Made by a program: the position numbers and the translations under genes. DNA of 64,000 nucleotides from DASUAS01 sp963756895 (GTDB lineage: Bacteria > Actinomycetota > Acidimicrobiia > IMCC26256 > DASPTH01). Positions within the stretch are counted from its first letter, which is position 1. The number at the start of each line of letters is the position of its first letter. The stretch is taken from positions 737,275 through 801,274 of the forward strand of contig CAVWPI010000007.1 of the NCBI GenBank assembly GCA_963756895.1. Reading direction: 5' to 3'. The notes beneath the pieces are model-generated. The model did not search any database and was not told the origin of the DNA. It worked only from the letters and a program-made list of their open reading frames with translations. Below are positions 53,460 to 62,709 of the stretch, in pieces.

Positions 53460-54497
53460 TCAGTCGGCGGTGCGGCGGCGGCGACGGCGCCGGAGCGCGA
53501 CTGCGGTGCCGACGAGCAGCAGTCCGCCAGCGCCGGCGACGATCGCCGGCTTCGCGTCGCGCGGTGGCAACGACGCGACCGCCTCGGCGATGGCCTCGGC
53601 GTTGCTGTGTGCGGGCGTCCACCCCGCGGCGCGGAGGCGCTCGTTGGCGATCACCCACGGGTGCACCAGGTAGGGCACCACGCCGGCGGGGACGTCGCCC
53701 ATCCCCAGGTCCCAGGTGCGGCGCAGCCAGCGTTGGAGCACCTCGGCCGGCAGCGCGGGCGCCGGCGGACGCCCGATGAGGGCGCGGGCCTCGGCGGCGT
53801 CGAGCCAGCCGTCGGCAGCGACGTTGTAGGCGCCGGGGAGGTCGCGGGTGGCCGCCAGCGCGAGCGCCGAGGCCAGATCGTCGACGTGCACAACCTGCAC
53901 CGGCGCGTCGGCACCCCGCACCCGCAACGGCGGGCGCCCGAGGAGGATGCGGGCCGGGAGGCGTTCGGCCCCGGGGCCGACGACGGGCGCGGAGCGCAAG
54001 GTGGTGACCGTGACTTCGGGGTGGCTGCCCCGCCACTCGGCCAGCAGTCGCTCCACCTCGGCGCCCTGCACCGCGGGCGAGAAGTCGGGATTGGGCCGGA
54101 GCGCGGCGTCCTCCGTGAGCGGGAGCGGGTTGTTGGCCCACGCGCCGTAGACCGTCGCGCTGGAGATCCGCACCACCCGCCGGGCACCGACCGACGCGGC
54201 CGCGTCGAGGACGTGCCGGGTGCCTTCGACGTTGACCCTCGCCATCAACGCGACGTCGGGCACGGGATCGACCACGCCGGCGAGATGCACCACCACGTCG
54301 ATGCCCTCGAGCAGGGGCTTGAGCTCCGTGCCGGCGATGTCGACCCGGGCGAACTCGACCGCGCGGGGGCGCCGCTCCGGCTCGCGCACGTCGAGGCCGA
54401 GGACGCGTTCGACATCGGGATGCGCGGCGAGAACGGGAAGGAGGTGACGGCCTACGAGTCCGGATGCACCGGTGACCGCGACGGAATGCACCCCCAT
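53460..54497 (-). CDS. Atypical SDR epimerase/dehydratase-like protein with C-terminal membrane tail
   Basis: 345 residues. NAD(P)-binding GASGLVGRHLLP at residues 10-21, VVVHLAGVVDPVPD, ISSATVYGAWANNP. The usual YxxxK pair is replaced by FSPAVQ, so classical SDR catalysis is doubtful. The C-terminus has a transmembrane helix (AIVAGAGGLLLVGTAVAL) and an Arg-rich end, anchoring it to the membrane. Divergent from the zinc metalloprotease with 11 bases between starts. Frame intact. Confidence 0.82.
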   Translation of the reverse strand: MGVHSVAVTGASGLVGRHLLPVLAAHPDVERVLGLDVREPERRPRAVEFARVDIAGTELKPLLEGIDVVVHLAGVVDPVPDVALMARVNVEGTRHVLDAAASVGARRVVRISSATVYGAWANNPLPLTEDAALRPNPDFSPAVQGAEVERLLAEWRGSHPEVTVTTLRSAPVVGPGAERLPARILLGRPPLRVRGADAPVQVVHVDDLASALALAATRDLPGAYNVAADGWLDAAEARALIGRPPAPALPAEVLQRWLRRTWDLGMGDVPAGVVPYLVHPWVIANERLRAAGWTPAHSNAEAIAEAVASLPPRDAKPAIVAGAGGLLLVGTAVALRRRRRRRTAD

Positions 54498-54508
54498 ACA
54501 CTGACCGC

Positions 54509-55897
54509 GTGGCCGACCCGTCTCAACCTGGAGACCCCGAGGAGCCCGACGAACAGCCCGGCGAACAGCCCGACGAACCCGGCGTGCCCGGCCTCCCGCC
54601 CTTCCTGTTCGGGGGGCTCGGCGGCCCCGGAGGCCTCGGCGGACCCGGAGGCCTCGGCGGAGCCGGTGCTGCCGCCGGCAATTTCGATCCGGCCAACTTC
54701 GATCTCTCGCAGGTCGACCTGAGCCAGGTCATGCGCATCCTCCAGTCCACCGGACCCGTCAATTGGGAGGTCGCGCGCCAGACCGCGGAATGGGTCGCGC
54801 TCGAGGGTCGAGTCGATCCGTCGGTGGCGTCGGCCGACCACACCCAGCTGGAGGAGCTCGCGCACGCGGCGCAGACCCTCGTGGTGGGCGAGACCGGGCT
54901 CACCGCCGCGTTCGCCACCTCGCTCGCGACCGTCGGCCCCAAGGGCTGGGTCGACCTGCACCTCGTCGCGCTCAAGCCGGTGCTCGAGGCGCTCGCCACC
55001 ACGCTCGGCGCCGCCATGCAGCAGGACGACGGCGAGCCCGACGACGCTTCCGAAGGGCTCGCCGACCTCCCCGGCCTCGAGGGCACCCCCTTCGCGGCGA
55101 TGGCCGGGATGGCCGGCATGGGCAACATGATGTCGATGCTCGCCCCCGCGCTGCTCGGCGTGCAGGCGGGCTCGATGATCGGGTACCTCGCGCAGCACGC
55201 GCTGGGTCGCTACGACCTCCCGTTGCCCACGAGCGACGCGCCGAGCCTCTGCTTCGTCGTCGAGAACATCGACACGTTCGAGTCGGAGTGGTCGCTGCCG
55301 CGCGACGACCTGCGCTTCTACGTGGCCCTGCACGAGACGGTCCACGCGGCCGTGCGCTCGGTGCCGTGGTTGCGCGAACGGTTGGTGGAGCTGGCGACGC
55401 AGTACGTGTCGAGCTACGAGATCGATCCGTCGGCGTTCGAAGCCGAGTTCGGGATGATCGATCCGCAGGACCCGGAGTCGTTGCAACAGCTCACCGAGAG
55501 CCCGGAGCGGGTGCTCGGCGCGATGCAGTCGCCACGGCAGATCGCGCCTCGCGACGAGCTGCAACGGCTCACGTCGGTGATGGAGGGCTACGCCGACCAC
55601 GTGATGGGGCTCATCGGCCGGCGGCTCATCACCACGTTCGACCAGATCCACGAGGCGATGCAGCGCCACCGCGTCGAGCGGGGCGAAGCCGAGCGCTTCA
55701 TCGAGGGGCTCCTCGGGCTCAAGCTCGAGCGCACGCACTACGAGCGGGGCCAGGCGTTCGTCGACGGCGTGGTGGAGCGGGCCGGGCTCGAGGGCCTCAA
55801 CCGCCTGTGGGACGACCCGGCGATGCTGCCCACCCCCAACGAGCTCGACGCGCCCGGCCTCTGGCTGGCCCGCATCGACCTCCCCGCCCCAGACTGA
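54509..55897 (+). CDS. Zinc-dependent metalloprotease-like protein (zincin_2, F420-associated type)
   Basis: 462 residues, GTG start. The first 60 residues are acidic and Gly/Pro-rich (low complexity), followed by FDPANFDLSQVDLSQVMRIL and VNWEVARQTAEWVA. The zinc motif HETVH stands in YVALHETVHAAVRSV, with EGYADHVMGL further on as a possible third-ligand helix. This actinobacterial family is often annotated as coenzyme F420 biosynthesis-associated, by neighbourhood only. Substrate unknown. Frame intact. Confidence 0.85.
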   Translation: MADPSQPGDPEEPDEQPGEQPDEPGVPGLPPFLFGGLGGPGGLGGPGGLGGAGAAAGNFDPANFDLSQVDLSQVMRILQSTGPVNWEVARQTAEWVALEGRVDPSVASADHTQLEELAHAAQTLVVGETGLTAAFATSLATVGPKGWVDLHLVALKPVLEALATTLGAAMQQDDGEPDDASEGLADLPGLEGTPFAAMAGMAGMGNMMSMLAPALLGVQAGSMIGYLAQHALGRYDLPLPTSDAPSLCFVVENIDTFESEWSLPRDDLRFYVALHETVHAAVRSVPWLRERLVELATQYVSSYEIDPSAFEAEFGMIDPQDPESLQQLTESPERVLGAMQSPRQIAPRDELQRLTSVMEGYADHVMGLIGRRLITTFDQIHEAMQRHRVERGEAERFIEGLLGLKLERTHYERGQAFVDGVVERAGLEGLNRLWDDPAMLPTPNELDAPGLWLARIDLPAPD

Positions 55898-55985
55898 CGC
55901 CGACCCCGATTCATTGCCCCGTGACGTTCGCAGTGCGGACACCACGGGACAGTGAATCGATCGACGGCGAAGCGGGAGCGGCGTG

Positions 55986-56723
55986 ATGAAGGTCGGCGTG
56001 TTGGGTGCGGGCGTGATGGGCGCGGGGATCGCGCAGGTGACGGCGACGGCGGGCTACGAGACGGTCTGTTACGACGTCGACGCCGACGCGCTCGCAAGCG
56101 GTGACGAGCACGTCACCACCGGGCGGTACGGGTTCGAGCGCGGCGTCGAGCGCGGCAAGCTGACGCGCGCGGATGCCGACGCGGCGCGAGCGCGCCTGTC
56201 GTTCACCGGGTCGTTCGACGAGGCCGCGAACGTCGACGTCGTGATCGAGGCGGTGCCCGAGAAGCTCGAGCTCAAGCAGCAGGTCTTCGGCGACCTCGAC
56301 GCCGCCGCGCCTGCGGGCACGATCCTGGCGTCCAACACGTCGGGCTTCCCGATCGGGCAGATCGCCGGCGCGACCAGACGCCCCGAGCTCGTGATCGGCT
56401 GGCACTGGGCGTCGCCGCCCGCAGTCATGCGCCTGGCCGAGATCGTGCGCGGCCCCGACACCAGCGACGCCACCGCGGCGACGATCGTCGATCTCGCCAC
56501 CGCGTGCGGCAAGAACCCCGTCGTGATCACCGATTCGCCCGACGGCACGTGGGGCTTCGTCGCCAACCGCGTCTACATGGCGATGATCAATGAAGCCAGC
56601 GCGTGCATCGACGAGGGCATCGCCACGCGTGAGCAGGTCGACGCGCTGATGGTCGACTGCTTCCGCTGGCCGGTCGGCCCGTTCGGCATGGTGCAGGGCG
56701 CGTCGAGCGGCTGGGGCCAGTAG
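55986..56723 (+). CDS. 3-hydroxyacyl-CoA dehydrogenase
   Basis: 245 residues. NAD-binding VGVLGAGVMGAGIAQ at the N-terminus, SNTSGFPIGQIAGATRRP, IGWHWASPPAVMRLAEI with the catalytic His, and FVANRVYMAMINEASACID of the C-terminal helical domain. Slightly shorter than the usual 280 residues, ending soon after RWPVGPFGM, so the last helices are trimmed. Oxidises 3-hydroxyacyl-CoA, possibly short-chain. A GTG three bases upstream is an alternative start. Confidence 0.85.
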   Translation: MKVGVLGAGVMGAGIAQVTATAGYETVCYDVDADALASGDEHVTTGRYGFERGVERGKLTRADADAARARLSFTGSFDEAANVDVVIEAVPEKLELKQQVFGDLDAAAPAGTILASNTSGFPIGQIAGATRRPELVIGWHWASPPAVMRLAEIVRGPDTSDATAATIVDLATACGKNPVVITDSPDGTWGFVANRVYMAMINEASACIDEGIATREQVDALMVDCFRWPVGPFGMVQGASSGWGQ

Positions 56724-56724
56724 C

Positions 56725-58056
56725 TCAGCCGTCGGGCGTCGCCGGCGGGTCGTTGGCGGGCGCAGGGCGCGCCGGCTTCCGGAACCGCCGCTTCACCCTG
56801 CGCACCGCCTGGTTGCGCTTCTGCGCGATGGTGCGGTCGACCGCTTCGGGCAACAGCTTCGTGCGCATGACGCGTCCGCGCGCCGCCCGCAGCGCCGCCA
56901 CGTACGAGATCGCGGCGAAGCCGAGCACGATGGCGAGCAGGAACAGGCCCATCTGCTTGGCGAACGGGATGATCGCGACCATGCCGCCGATCACCCAGAC
57001 CAGCTGGAAGCGGGTCTCGAACTTGGCGAACGCACGACCGCGTGCTGCATCAGGACCGTCGCGTTGCAGCAGGCTGTCGAAGCCGAGTCGCCCGGCCGCC
57101 GCGCCGATCCCGATCGTGAACGCGGCGAGCACGAAGCCGACCGAGCCCGCCACGAGCGCGCCGAGCAGCGTGAAGACGGCGGGGAGCACCAACGACGACG
57201 CGAGGATCACCTCCTCGCGCACCGAGCGGCGGAGCCTGGGCGCGACGAGCACGCCACCGAAGTTGCCGACGTACGCCGCGACTCCGGCGGCCCCCAACGC
57301 GACGAGATCGTGCTTGAGCGAGAACGCGGCGAAGAACGCCAGGAACCCGACGCTGGCGCGGAGGACGGCCATCGCGCTCGAGCCGAGGAGGATGCTCGGC
57401 GTGTGCATCTCTTCGCGTTCCAGCTGCTGCAGGTCTTCGTCGTCGGACTCGCGGAGGCGCGTCCGCGGGATCTGGATCGCGAGGATCGTCGCGATGGTGA
57501 ACACGACCGCGCCGTAGCGCAGCGACCAGTCGGCACCGAAGAGCTTGTAGACGACGAACACGGGCGCGGCTCCTGCAAACGCTCCGAACACGTTGATGAG
57601 GGCCAGCCGAGAATTGGCGGTGACAAGCTCGGCTTCGTCCTTCACCAGCGCCGGGACCAGCGCGCTCTTGGCGATGGCGCTTCCCTTCTGCAGCACGAGC
57701 ACGCCGAAGGCGAGCGGGTACACGAGGAGCCCCTCGGGCGCCGGTTTGCTGATGTACATCGCCAACGCCAGGCAGAGCAGGACGCGGCCCGCGGCCGAGG
57801 AGATCAGGAACAGGCGACGCCCGCCCTTCATGCGGTCCAGGGCCGGACCGAGCACCGGGGCGATGATCACGAACGGCGTCATCGTGATCAGCAGGAACAG
57901 CAAGACCTTGCCGCGCGCCGCGCTGGTCGGGCTCGAGAAGAAGATGGACCCGGCCATCGACACGAGGATGCACGCGTCGCCACAGGCGCCGGCCGCCTGC
58001 GCGTAGACGAGCCGGGCGAACGGCGTGGGTTCGGCGAACCGGGGGTCAGTGCTCAT
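56725..58056 (-). CDS. MFS transporter
   Basis: 443 residues with about 11-12 transmembrane segments (for example FVIIAPVLGPALDRMKGG with the loop 2-3 motif, FAFGVLVLQKG-like, AIVLGFAAISYVAALRAARG) and a basic, Pro-rich C-terminal tail. The GPALDRMKGGRR loop is the MFS signature A. Substrate unknown. Ends one base from the dehydrogenase on the other strand. Frame intact. Confidence 0.85.
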   Translation of the reverse strand: MSTDPRFAEPTPFARLVYAQAAGACGDACILVSMAGSIFFSSPTSAARGKVLLFLLITMTPFVIIAPVLGPALDRMKGGRRLFLISSAAGRVLLCLALAMYISKPAPEGLLVYPLAFGVLVLQKGSAIAKSALVPALVKDEAELVTANSRLALINVFGAFAGAAPVFVVYKLFGADWSLRYGAVVFTIATILAIQIPRTRLRESDDEDLQQLEREEMHTPSILLGSSAMAVLRASVGFLAFFAAFSLKHDLVALGAAGVAAYVGNFGGVLVAPRLRRSVREEVILASSLVLPAVFTLLGALVAGSVGFVLAAFTIGIGAAAGRLGFDSLLQRDGPDAARGRAFAKFETRFQLVWVIGGMVAIIPFAKQMGLFLLAIVLGFAAISYVAALRAARGRVMRTKLLPEAVDRTIAQKRNQAVRRVKRRFRKPARPAPANDPPATPDG

Positions 58057-58136
58057 GTCCCTCCCGGGACGATACCCGGCACCTCCATGGTCAACCGCCA
58101 GACTGCAACACCGGATTTCGGGAGTAGCATTGGCCG

Positions 58137-60236
58137 GTGGCCGGGCTGGACACCGCTTCTGCGCATTCCGAGCACGGGCATCCGCCGTTCTCCGACGCGT
58201 CCGAACGCTTCCTGAACCGGGAGCTCTCGTGGCTCGACTTCAACGCCCGGGTCCTCGCGCTGGCCGAGGACGACCGCCTCCCGCTGCTCGAGCGGGCGAA
58301 GTTCCTCGCCATCTTCAGCCAGAACCTCGACGAGTTCTTCGAGGTGCGGGTGTCGGGCCTGATGGAGCAGTTCGACGCCGGCCTGCGCACCACCACCGCT
58401 GACGGCCTCGACCTGGGCGACCAGCTCCGCTCCATCCGGGTGCGGGTCGACGACCTCGTCCTCCGGTCGGCGGCGGTGTTCGCCAAGGAGATCGTCCCGG
58501 CGCTCGACGACGAAGGCATCCGCTTCGCCGACTGGGACGCCCTGTCGGCCGAGGACCGGGTGCTCCTCGACGAGATGTTCGTCGATTCGATCTTCCCAGT
58601 GCTCACCCCGCTCGCGGTCGACCCTGCGCACCCGTTCCCGTACATCTCCAACCTGTCGCTCAACCTTGCGGTCACCGTCCGCGACCCGTCGAGCGGTGAC
58701 GAGCGATTCGCGCGCGTCAAGGTGCCCCCGCTGCTCCCCCGCTTCGTGCCGCTCCCCGACGGCGAGCGCTTCGTGCTCCTGGAACAGGTCATCGCGGCGA
58801 AGCTCGACGCGCTGTTCCCCGGTATGGAGGTGCTCGCGCATCATCCGTTCCGCGTCACGCGCGACGCCGACTTCGAGCTGGAGGACGAAGCCGAGGACCT
58901 CCTCGAGGCGATCGAGTCGGTGCTGCGCCGGCGCAGCAAGTTCGGCCGGGTCGTGCGGCTCGAGGTCGACGCCAAGATGACCAACGAGGTGCTCGAGCTG
59001 CTCTGCCGCGAGCTCGAGCTCGCCGACCACGACGTCAACGTGATCGACGGACCGCTCGACCTCGGTGGGCTCTGGTCGCTCTACGCGCTCGACCGCCCGG
59101 AGCTGAAGGACGAGCCCTGGGTCCCGCAGACGCCCGTCGTGCTGCAGGGCACCGATCCCGCGCCCGACTTCTTCCGGCTGTTGCGCAACGGCGACGTGCT
59201 CGTGCACCACCCGTACGACTCCTTCTCCACGTCGGTGGAGCAGTTCGTCGAGCAGGCCGCATCCGACTCGCAGGTCCTCGCGATCAAGCAGACGATCTAC
59301 CGCACCGCCGGCGCCGAGAGCTCGCTGGTGAGCTCGCTGGTCAAGGCGGCCGAGTCGGGCAAGCAGGTCGTGGCCCTGGTCGAGCTCAAGGCCCGGTTCG
59401 ACGAGCAGGCGAACATCGCCCGGGCCCGCGCGCTCGAAGAAGCAGGCGTGCACGTGGTCTACGGGCTGGTCGGTTTGAAGACCCACGCCAAGGTGCTGCT
59501 GATCGTGCGCCAGGAATCCGACGGCATCCGCCGCTACTGCCACGTGGGCACCGGGAACTACAACCCCAAGACCGCGGATCTCTACGAGGACGTCGGGCTG
59601 CTGTCCGCCGACCCCGACCTCGGCGCCGATCTCACCGACCTGTTCAACCACCTCACCGGCTACAGCCACCAGGGCGAGTACCGGAAGCTGCTGGTCGCGC
59701 CGGTGCACCTGCGCCGCGCCATCGCCGATCGCATCGAGCAGCAGGCCGAGCTCGGTGCGGCGGGCCGGATCACGATGAAGATGAACAGCCTGGTCGATCC
59801 GGCGCTGATCGACGCGCTCTACGACGCGTCGCAGCGGGGCACGCAGATCGACCTCGTGGTGCGGGGCATCTGCTGCCTGCGACCCCAGGTTCCGGGCCTG
59901 TCCGACAACATCCGGGTCCGATCGCTCATCGGACGCTTCCTCGAGCACTCACGGGTGTATCGCTTCGGCGCCGACGCCGACAGCGCCGAGTACCTCATCG
60001 GCTCGGCCGACCTCATGCCCCGCAACCTCGACCACCGGGTCGAGGCGCTGGTGCCCGTCACCGATCCGCGCCTGCGCGCCAGACTGGCGGAGATGCTCGA
60101 GCTCGATCTCGCCGACGACGTGCTCGCGTGGGAGCTCGCGGCCGACGGCGCCTGGCACGAGATCCCCACGGTCGCAGGTGTCTCCACGCACCGCGTGCTG
60201 CAGGAGCTCGCAGTCGCGCGGGCCCAACCCTCCTGA
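58137..60236 (+). CDS. ppk: Polyphosphate kinase 1
   Basis: 699 residues, GTG start. N-terminal FLNRELSWLDFNARVLALA and FLAIFSQNLDEFFEVRVSGL, core FPYISNLSLNLAV, RVKVPPLLPRFV, then the two phospholipase D-like domains with LVGLKTHAKVLLIVR (phosphorylated His), YCHVGTGNYNPKTADLYED and RSLIGRFLEHSRVYRFG. Builds polyphosphate from ATP. Followed by a CHAD-domain protein 14 bases later, then Nudix and phosphatase genes. Frame intact. Confidence 0.95.
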   Translation: MAGLDTASAHSEHGHPPFSDASERFLNRELSWLDFNARVLALAEDDRLPLLERAKFLAIFSQNLDEFFEVRVSGLMEQFDAGLRTTTADGLDLGDQLRSIRVRVDDLVLRSAAVFAKEIVPALDDEGIRFADWDALSAEDRVLLDEMFVDSIFPVLTPLAVDPAHPFPYISNLSLNLAVTVRDPSSGDERFARVKVPPLLPRFVPLPDGERFVLLEQVIAAKLDALFPGMEVLAHHPFRVTRDADFELEDEAEDLLEAIESVLRRRSKFGRVVRLEVDAKMTNEVLELLCRELELADHDVNVIDGPLDLGGLWSLYALDRPELKDEPWVPQTPVVLQGTDPAPDFFRLLRNGDVLVHHPYDSFSTSVEQFVEQAASDSQVLAIKQTIYRTAGAESSLVSSLVKAAESGKQVVALVELKARFDEQANIARARALEEAGVHVVYGLVGLKTHAKVLLIVRQESDGIRRYCHVGTGNYNPKTADLYEDVGLLSADPDLGADLTDLFNHLTGYSHQGEYRKLLVAPVHLRRAIADRIEQQAELGAAGRITMKMNSLVDPALIDALYDASQRGTQIDLVVRGICCLRPQVPGLSDNIRVRSLIGRFLEHSRVYRFGADADSAEYLIGSADLMPRNLDHRVEALVPVTDPRLRARLAEMLELDLADDVLAWELAADGAWHEIPTVAGVSTHRVLQELAVARAQPS

Positions 60237-60250
60237 GCGGGGCCGGGAGC

Positions 60251-61747
60251 GTGAACAACGGTTCGACGGTGGAGCGCGAGCTCAAGTTCACGCCCGCGCC
60301 CGAGCTCGACGTCGCGGACATCGACGGCCTCGATCACGAACTGACGCTCGAGCCGGCGGGCACGAAGAAGCTCCGCGCCACCTACTACGACACTGCCGAC
60401 TACCGCCTGGCGCGCACGGGCGCGAGCCTCCGCTTTCGCGACGACGACGGCTGGACGGTCAAGCTGCCCGGCGGGTCCGACCTCGCGCTCGTGCGGACGG
60501 AGCTCCACGTCGACGGCGGACCCGGCGAGCCCCCCGACGCCGCCCGTGACCTCGTCGTCGCGCTCGTACGGCGAGCGCCGTTGCGTCTTGCCGCGCGCAT
60601 CGACACCGTCCGGCACCGCTTCATGCTCCGCGACGGCGACGGAGATGCCGTCGCGGAGCTCGTCGACGACGCGGTGACGGTGCGCGTCGACGATCGCGTG
60701 ACCAAGGAGTTCCGCGAGCTCGAGGTCGAGTTCGTGGACGCCGCGTCGGCCGAGCAGGTTCGCGACGTCGCCCGCACCTTGCAGCACGCCGGTGCCGGGG
60801 AGCCCCAACACCTGTCGAAGATCGCACGCGCCCTCGGTCCGCGGGCACTCGACGCGTCCGACCTGGTGCCGCCAGGCGACCTCGACTTCGCGTCGACCCC
60901 GACCGACGTCCTGCGGGCGGCGATCTCCCGCTCCACCGCGCGCCTGCTCGCGCACGATCCCGGCGTCCGCCTCGGTGGTGACGCCGAGGACGTGCACCAG
61001 GCGCGGGTCGCGACCCGTCGGATGCGCTCCGACCTGCGCACGTTCCGGCGCGCGCTCGACCCCGGCTGGGACGAGTCGCTGCGGGACGAGCTCAAATGGT
61101 TGGGGGGCCTCCTCGGCGCGGTGCGCGACGCCGACGTGCTGCTCGACCGGCTCCGGCGCCGGGTCGCCGACCTCCCCGACGACGACCACGCCGCGGGTGA
61201 ACGCCTGCTCGACATCCTCCGCGCCGAACGCGAGGCCGCCCGCGAGGAGCTGCTCGCCGGGATGCGCTCCGACCGCTACCTCGACCTCGTCGAGCGCCTC
61301 CTCGCGGCAGCGCGCGCGGTCCCCGTCGCGGACGACGGCGCCGACTTCGAGCTCGAGCTCGGCGAGCTCGTGGCCAAGCCGTGGAAGAAGCTCCGCGACG
61401 CCGTGCACGACCTCGACGACGATCCGCCCGACGAGGACCTGCATGCGGTGCGCATCCGAGCCAAGCGGACCCGCTACGCCGGCGAAGCGGTGGCACCCGC
61501 CGTCGGCAAGGCCGCGAAGCGCTTCGCGTCGGCGGTCGAAGCCGTGCAGGAGGTGCTCGGCGACCATCAGGACGCAGTCGTCGCCGGCGAGTGGCTGCGC
61601 GAGCACGTGCCCACCGACGACGGCGGCGCCGCATTCGTCGCCGGACAGCTCGTCCTGGTCGAAGCGGCCGACGCGCAGACGTCGCGCGACGCATGGCCGG
61701 CAGCCTGGAAGGACGCGAAGCACCCGAGGCTGCGGAGGTGGATGTGA
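60251..61747 (+). CDS. CYTH-CHAD domain protein (polyphosphate-associated)
   Basis: 498 residues, GTG start. CYTH domain in residues 1-190 (VERELKFTPA as the ExExK motif, ATYYDTADYRLARTGASLRFR, then acidic strand residues), CHAD domain from about residue 210 (DAEDVHQARVATRRMRSDL, DLHAVRIRAKRTRYAGEAV, VLGDHQDAVVAGEWL), with the regularly spaced His/Arg/Lys that bind polyphosphate. CYTH domains hydrolyse triphosphates. Position after ppk fits a role in polyphosphate granules. Frame intact. Confidence 0.93.
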   Translation: MNNGSTVERELKFTPAPELDVADIDGLDHELTLEPAGTKKLRATYYDTADYRLARTGASLRFRDDDGWTVKLPGGSDLALVRTELHVDGGPGEPPDAARDLVVALVRRAPLRLAARIDTVRHRFMLRDGDGDAVAELVDDAVTVRVDDRVTKEFRELEVEFVDAASAEQVRDVARTLQHAGAGEPQHLSKIARALGPRALDASDLVPPGDLDFASTPTDVLRAAISRSTARLLAHDPGVRLGGDAEDVHQARVATRRMRSDLRTFRRALDPGWDESLRDELKWLGGLLGAVRDADVLLDRLRRRVADLPDDDHAAGERLLDILRAEREAAREELLAGMRSDRYLDLVERLLAAARAVPVADDGADFELELGELVAKPWKKLRDAVHDLDDDPPDEDLHAVRIRAKRTRYAGEAVAPAVGKAAKRFASAVEAVQEVLGDHQDAVVAGEWLREHVPTDDGGAAFVAGQLVLVEAADAQTSRDAWPAAWKDAKHPRLRRWM

Positions 61748-62178
61748 GCGCCGCCCGGAGTGGCAGCGCGACCGTCCGCGCCGCCGGCGGGATCGTCATC
61801 CGGCAGGTGACCGGCGGCGGCTGGCAGGTCCTGCTGGTGCATCGGCCCCGGTACGACGACTGGAGCCTGCCCAAGGGCAAGGCCGACCCGGGCGAGCGCG
61901 ACGAGGAGACCGCGCTCCGTGAAGTGGAGGAGGAGACGGGCCTACGCTGCACCCTCGGCATACCGGCGGGACGGACCCGCTACCGCGACTCGAAGGGCCG
62001 GGACAAGGTCGTGCACTACTGGTTGATGGAGCCGGCGTCGGAGGCCGCCGCCGGCGACGCGTTCGTCGCCAACGACGAGGTCGACGAGGTGCGCTGGTGC
62101 AGCGTCGCCGAGGCCACCGACAGCCTGTCGTACGCGCACGACCGCAAGCTCCTGGCCAAGGCGCCCGTTCCCTCGTGA
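61744..62178 (+). CDS. Nudix hydrolase (MutT1 N-domain-like)
   Basis: 144 residues, GTG start overlapping the CHAD stop. TVRAAGGIVIRQ, WSLPKGKADPGERDEE and REVEEETGLRC form the Nudix box (GX5EX7REVEEETG). Enzymes of this type clean 8-oxo-dGTP or split diadenosine polyphosphates. In mycobacteria the equivalent gene next to ppk, mutT1, codes for this domain joined to a histidine phosphatase; here the phosphatase is a separate overlapping gene. Confidence 0.9.
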   Translation: MSAARSGSATVRAAGGIVIRQVTGGGWQVLLVHRPRYDDWSLPKGKADPGERDEETALREVEEETGLRCTLGIPAGRTRYRDSKGRDKVVHYWLMEPASEAAAGDAFVANDEVDEVRWCSVAEATDSLSYAHDRKLLAKAPVPS

Positions 62179-62636
62179 CCGTCTACCTCGTGCGCCACGC
62201 GCGCGCCGGCTCCCGAGGCCGGTGGAAGGGTGACGACGCGCTCCGCCCCCTCTCCAAGGTCGGTCGCGCCCAGGCCGACGGCATCGCCGAGCACCTGGCC
62301 GAGGAGTCGATCGATCTCGTGCTCAGCAGCCCGTACACCCGCTGCGTCGGCACCGTCGAGCCGCTGGCACGGAAGCTCGGGATCGACATCGAGACGGCCG
62401 ACGCGCTCGCCGAGGGCGCCCGGCTCTCGCAGGCGCTGCGCCTCTTCGAGAAGGTGCAGGACCGCGAGGTCGTGCTCTGCACGCACGGTGACGTGATGCA
62501 GGACCTGCTCGACCACTTCGGACGGCACGGCGTGAAGCTGCGCGACCACCGGATGGAGAAGGGTTCCGTCTGGGTGTTCGAGATCGAGGCCGACAAGGTA
62601 CGTCGTGCCCGGTACGTGCCACCGCCCGCCACCTGA
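62175..62636 (+). CDS. Histidine phosphatase (SixA-like; MutT1 C-domain-like)
   Basis: 153 residues, GTG start overlapping the Nudix stop (GTGA). TVYLVRHARAGSRG contains the RHA form of the RHG phosphohistidine motif, followed by LSSPYTRCVGTVEPLARKLG and LCTHGDVMQDLL with the second His. Resembles the C-terminal domain of MutT1 and free SixA. Frame intact, including the join, so the separation from the Nudix gene is real in this sequence. Confidence 0.88.
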   Translation: MTVYLVRHARAGSRGRWKGDDALRPLSKVGRAQADGIAEHLAEESIDLVLSSPYTRCVGTVEPLARKLGIDIETADALAEGARLSQALRLFEKVQDREVVLCTHGDVMQDLLDHFGRHGVKLRDHRMEKGSVWVFEIEADKVRRARYVPPPAT

Positions 62637-62709
62637 GCTTCACCCGTCGTTCACCTGGTGCTCGCCGCGCGGACGGTAGCCACCGCCGACCCGCAGGTAC
62701 CTTGGGCCC

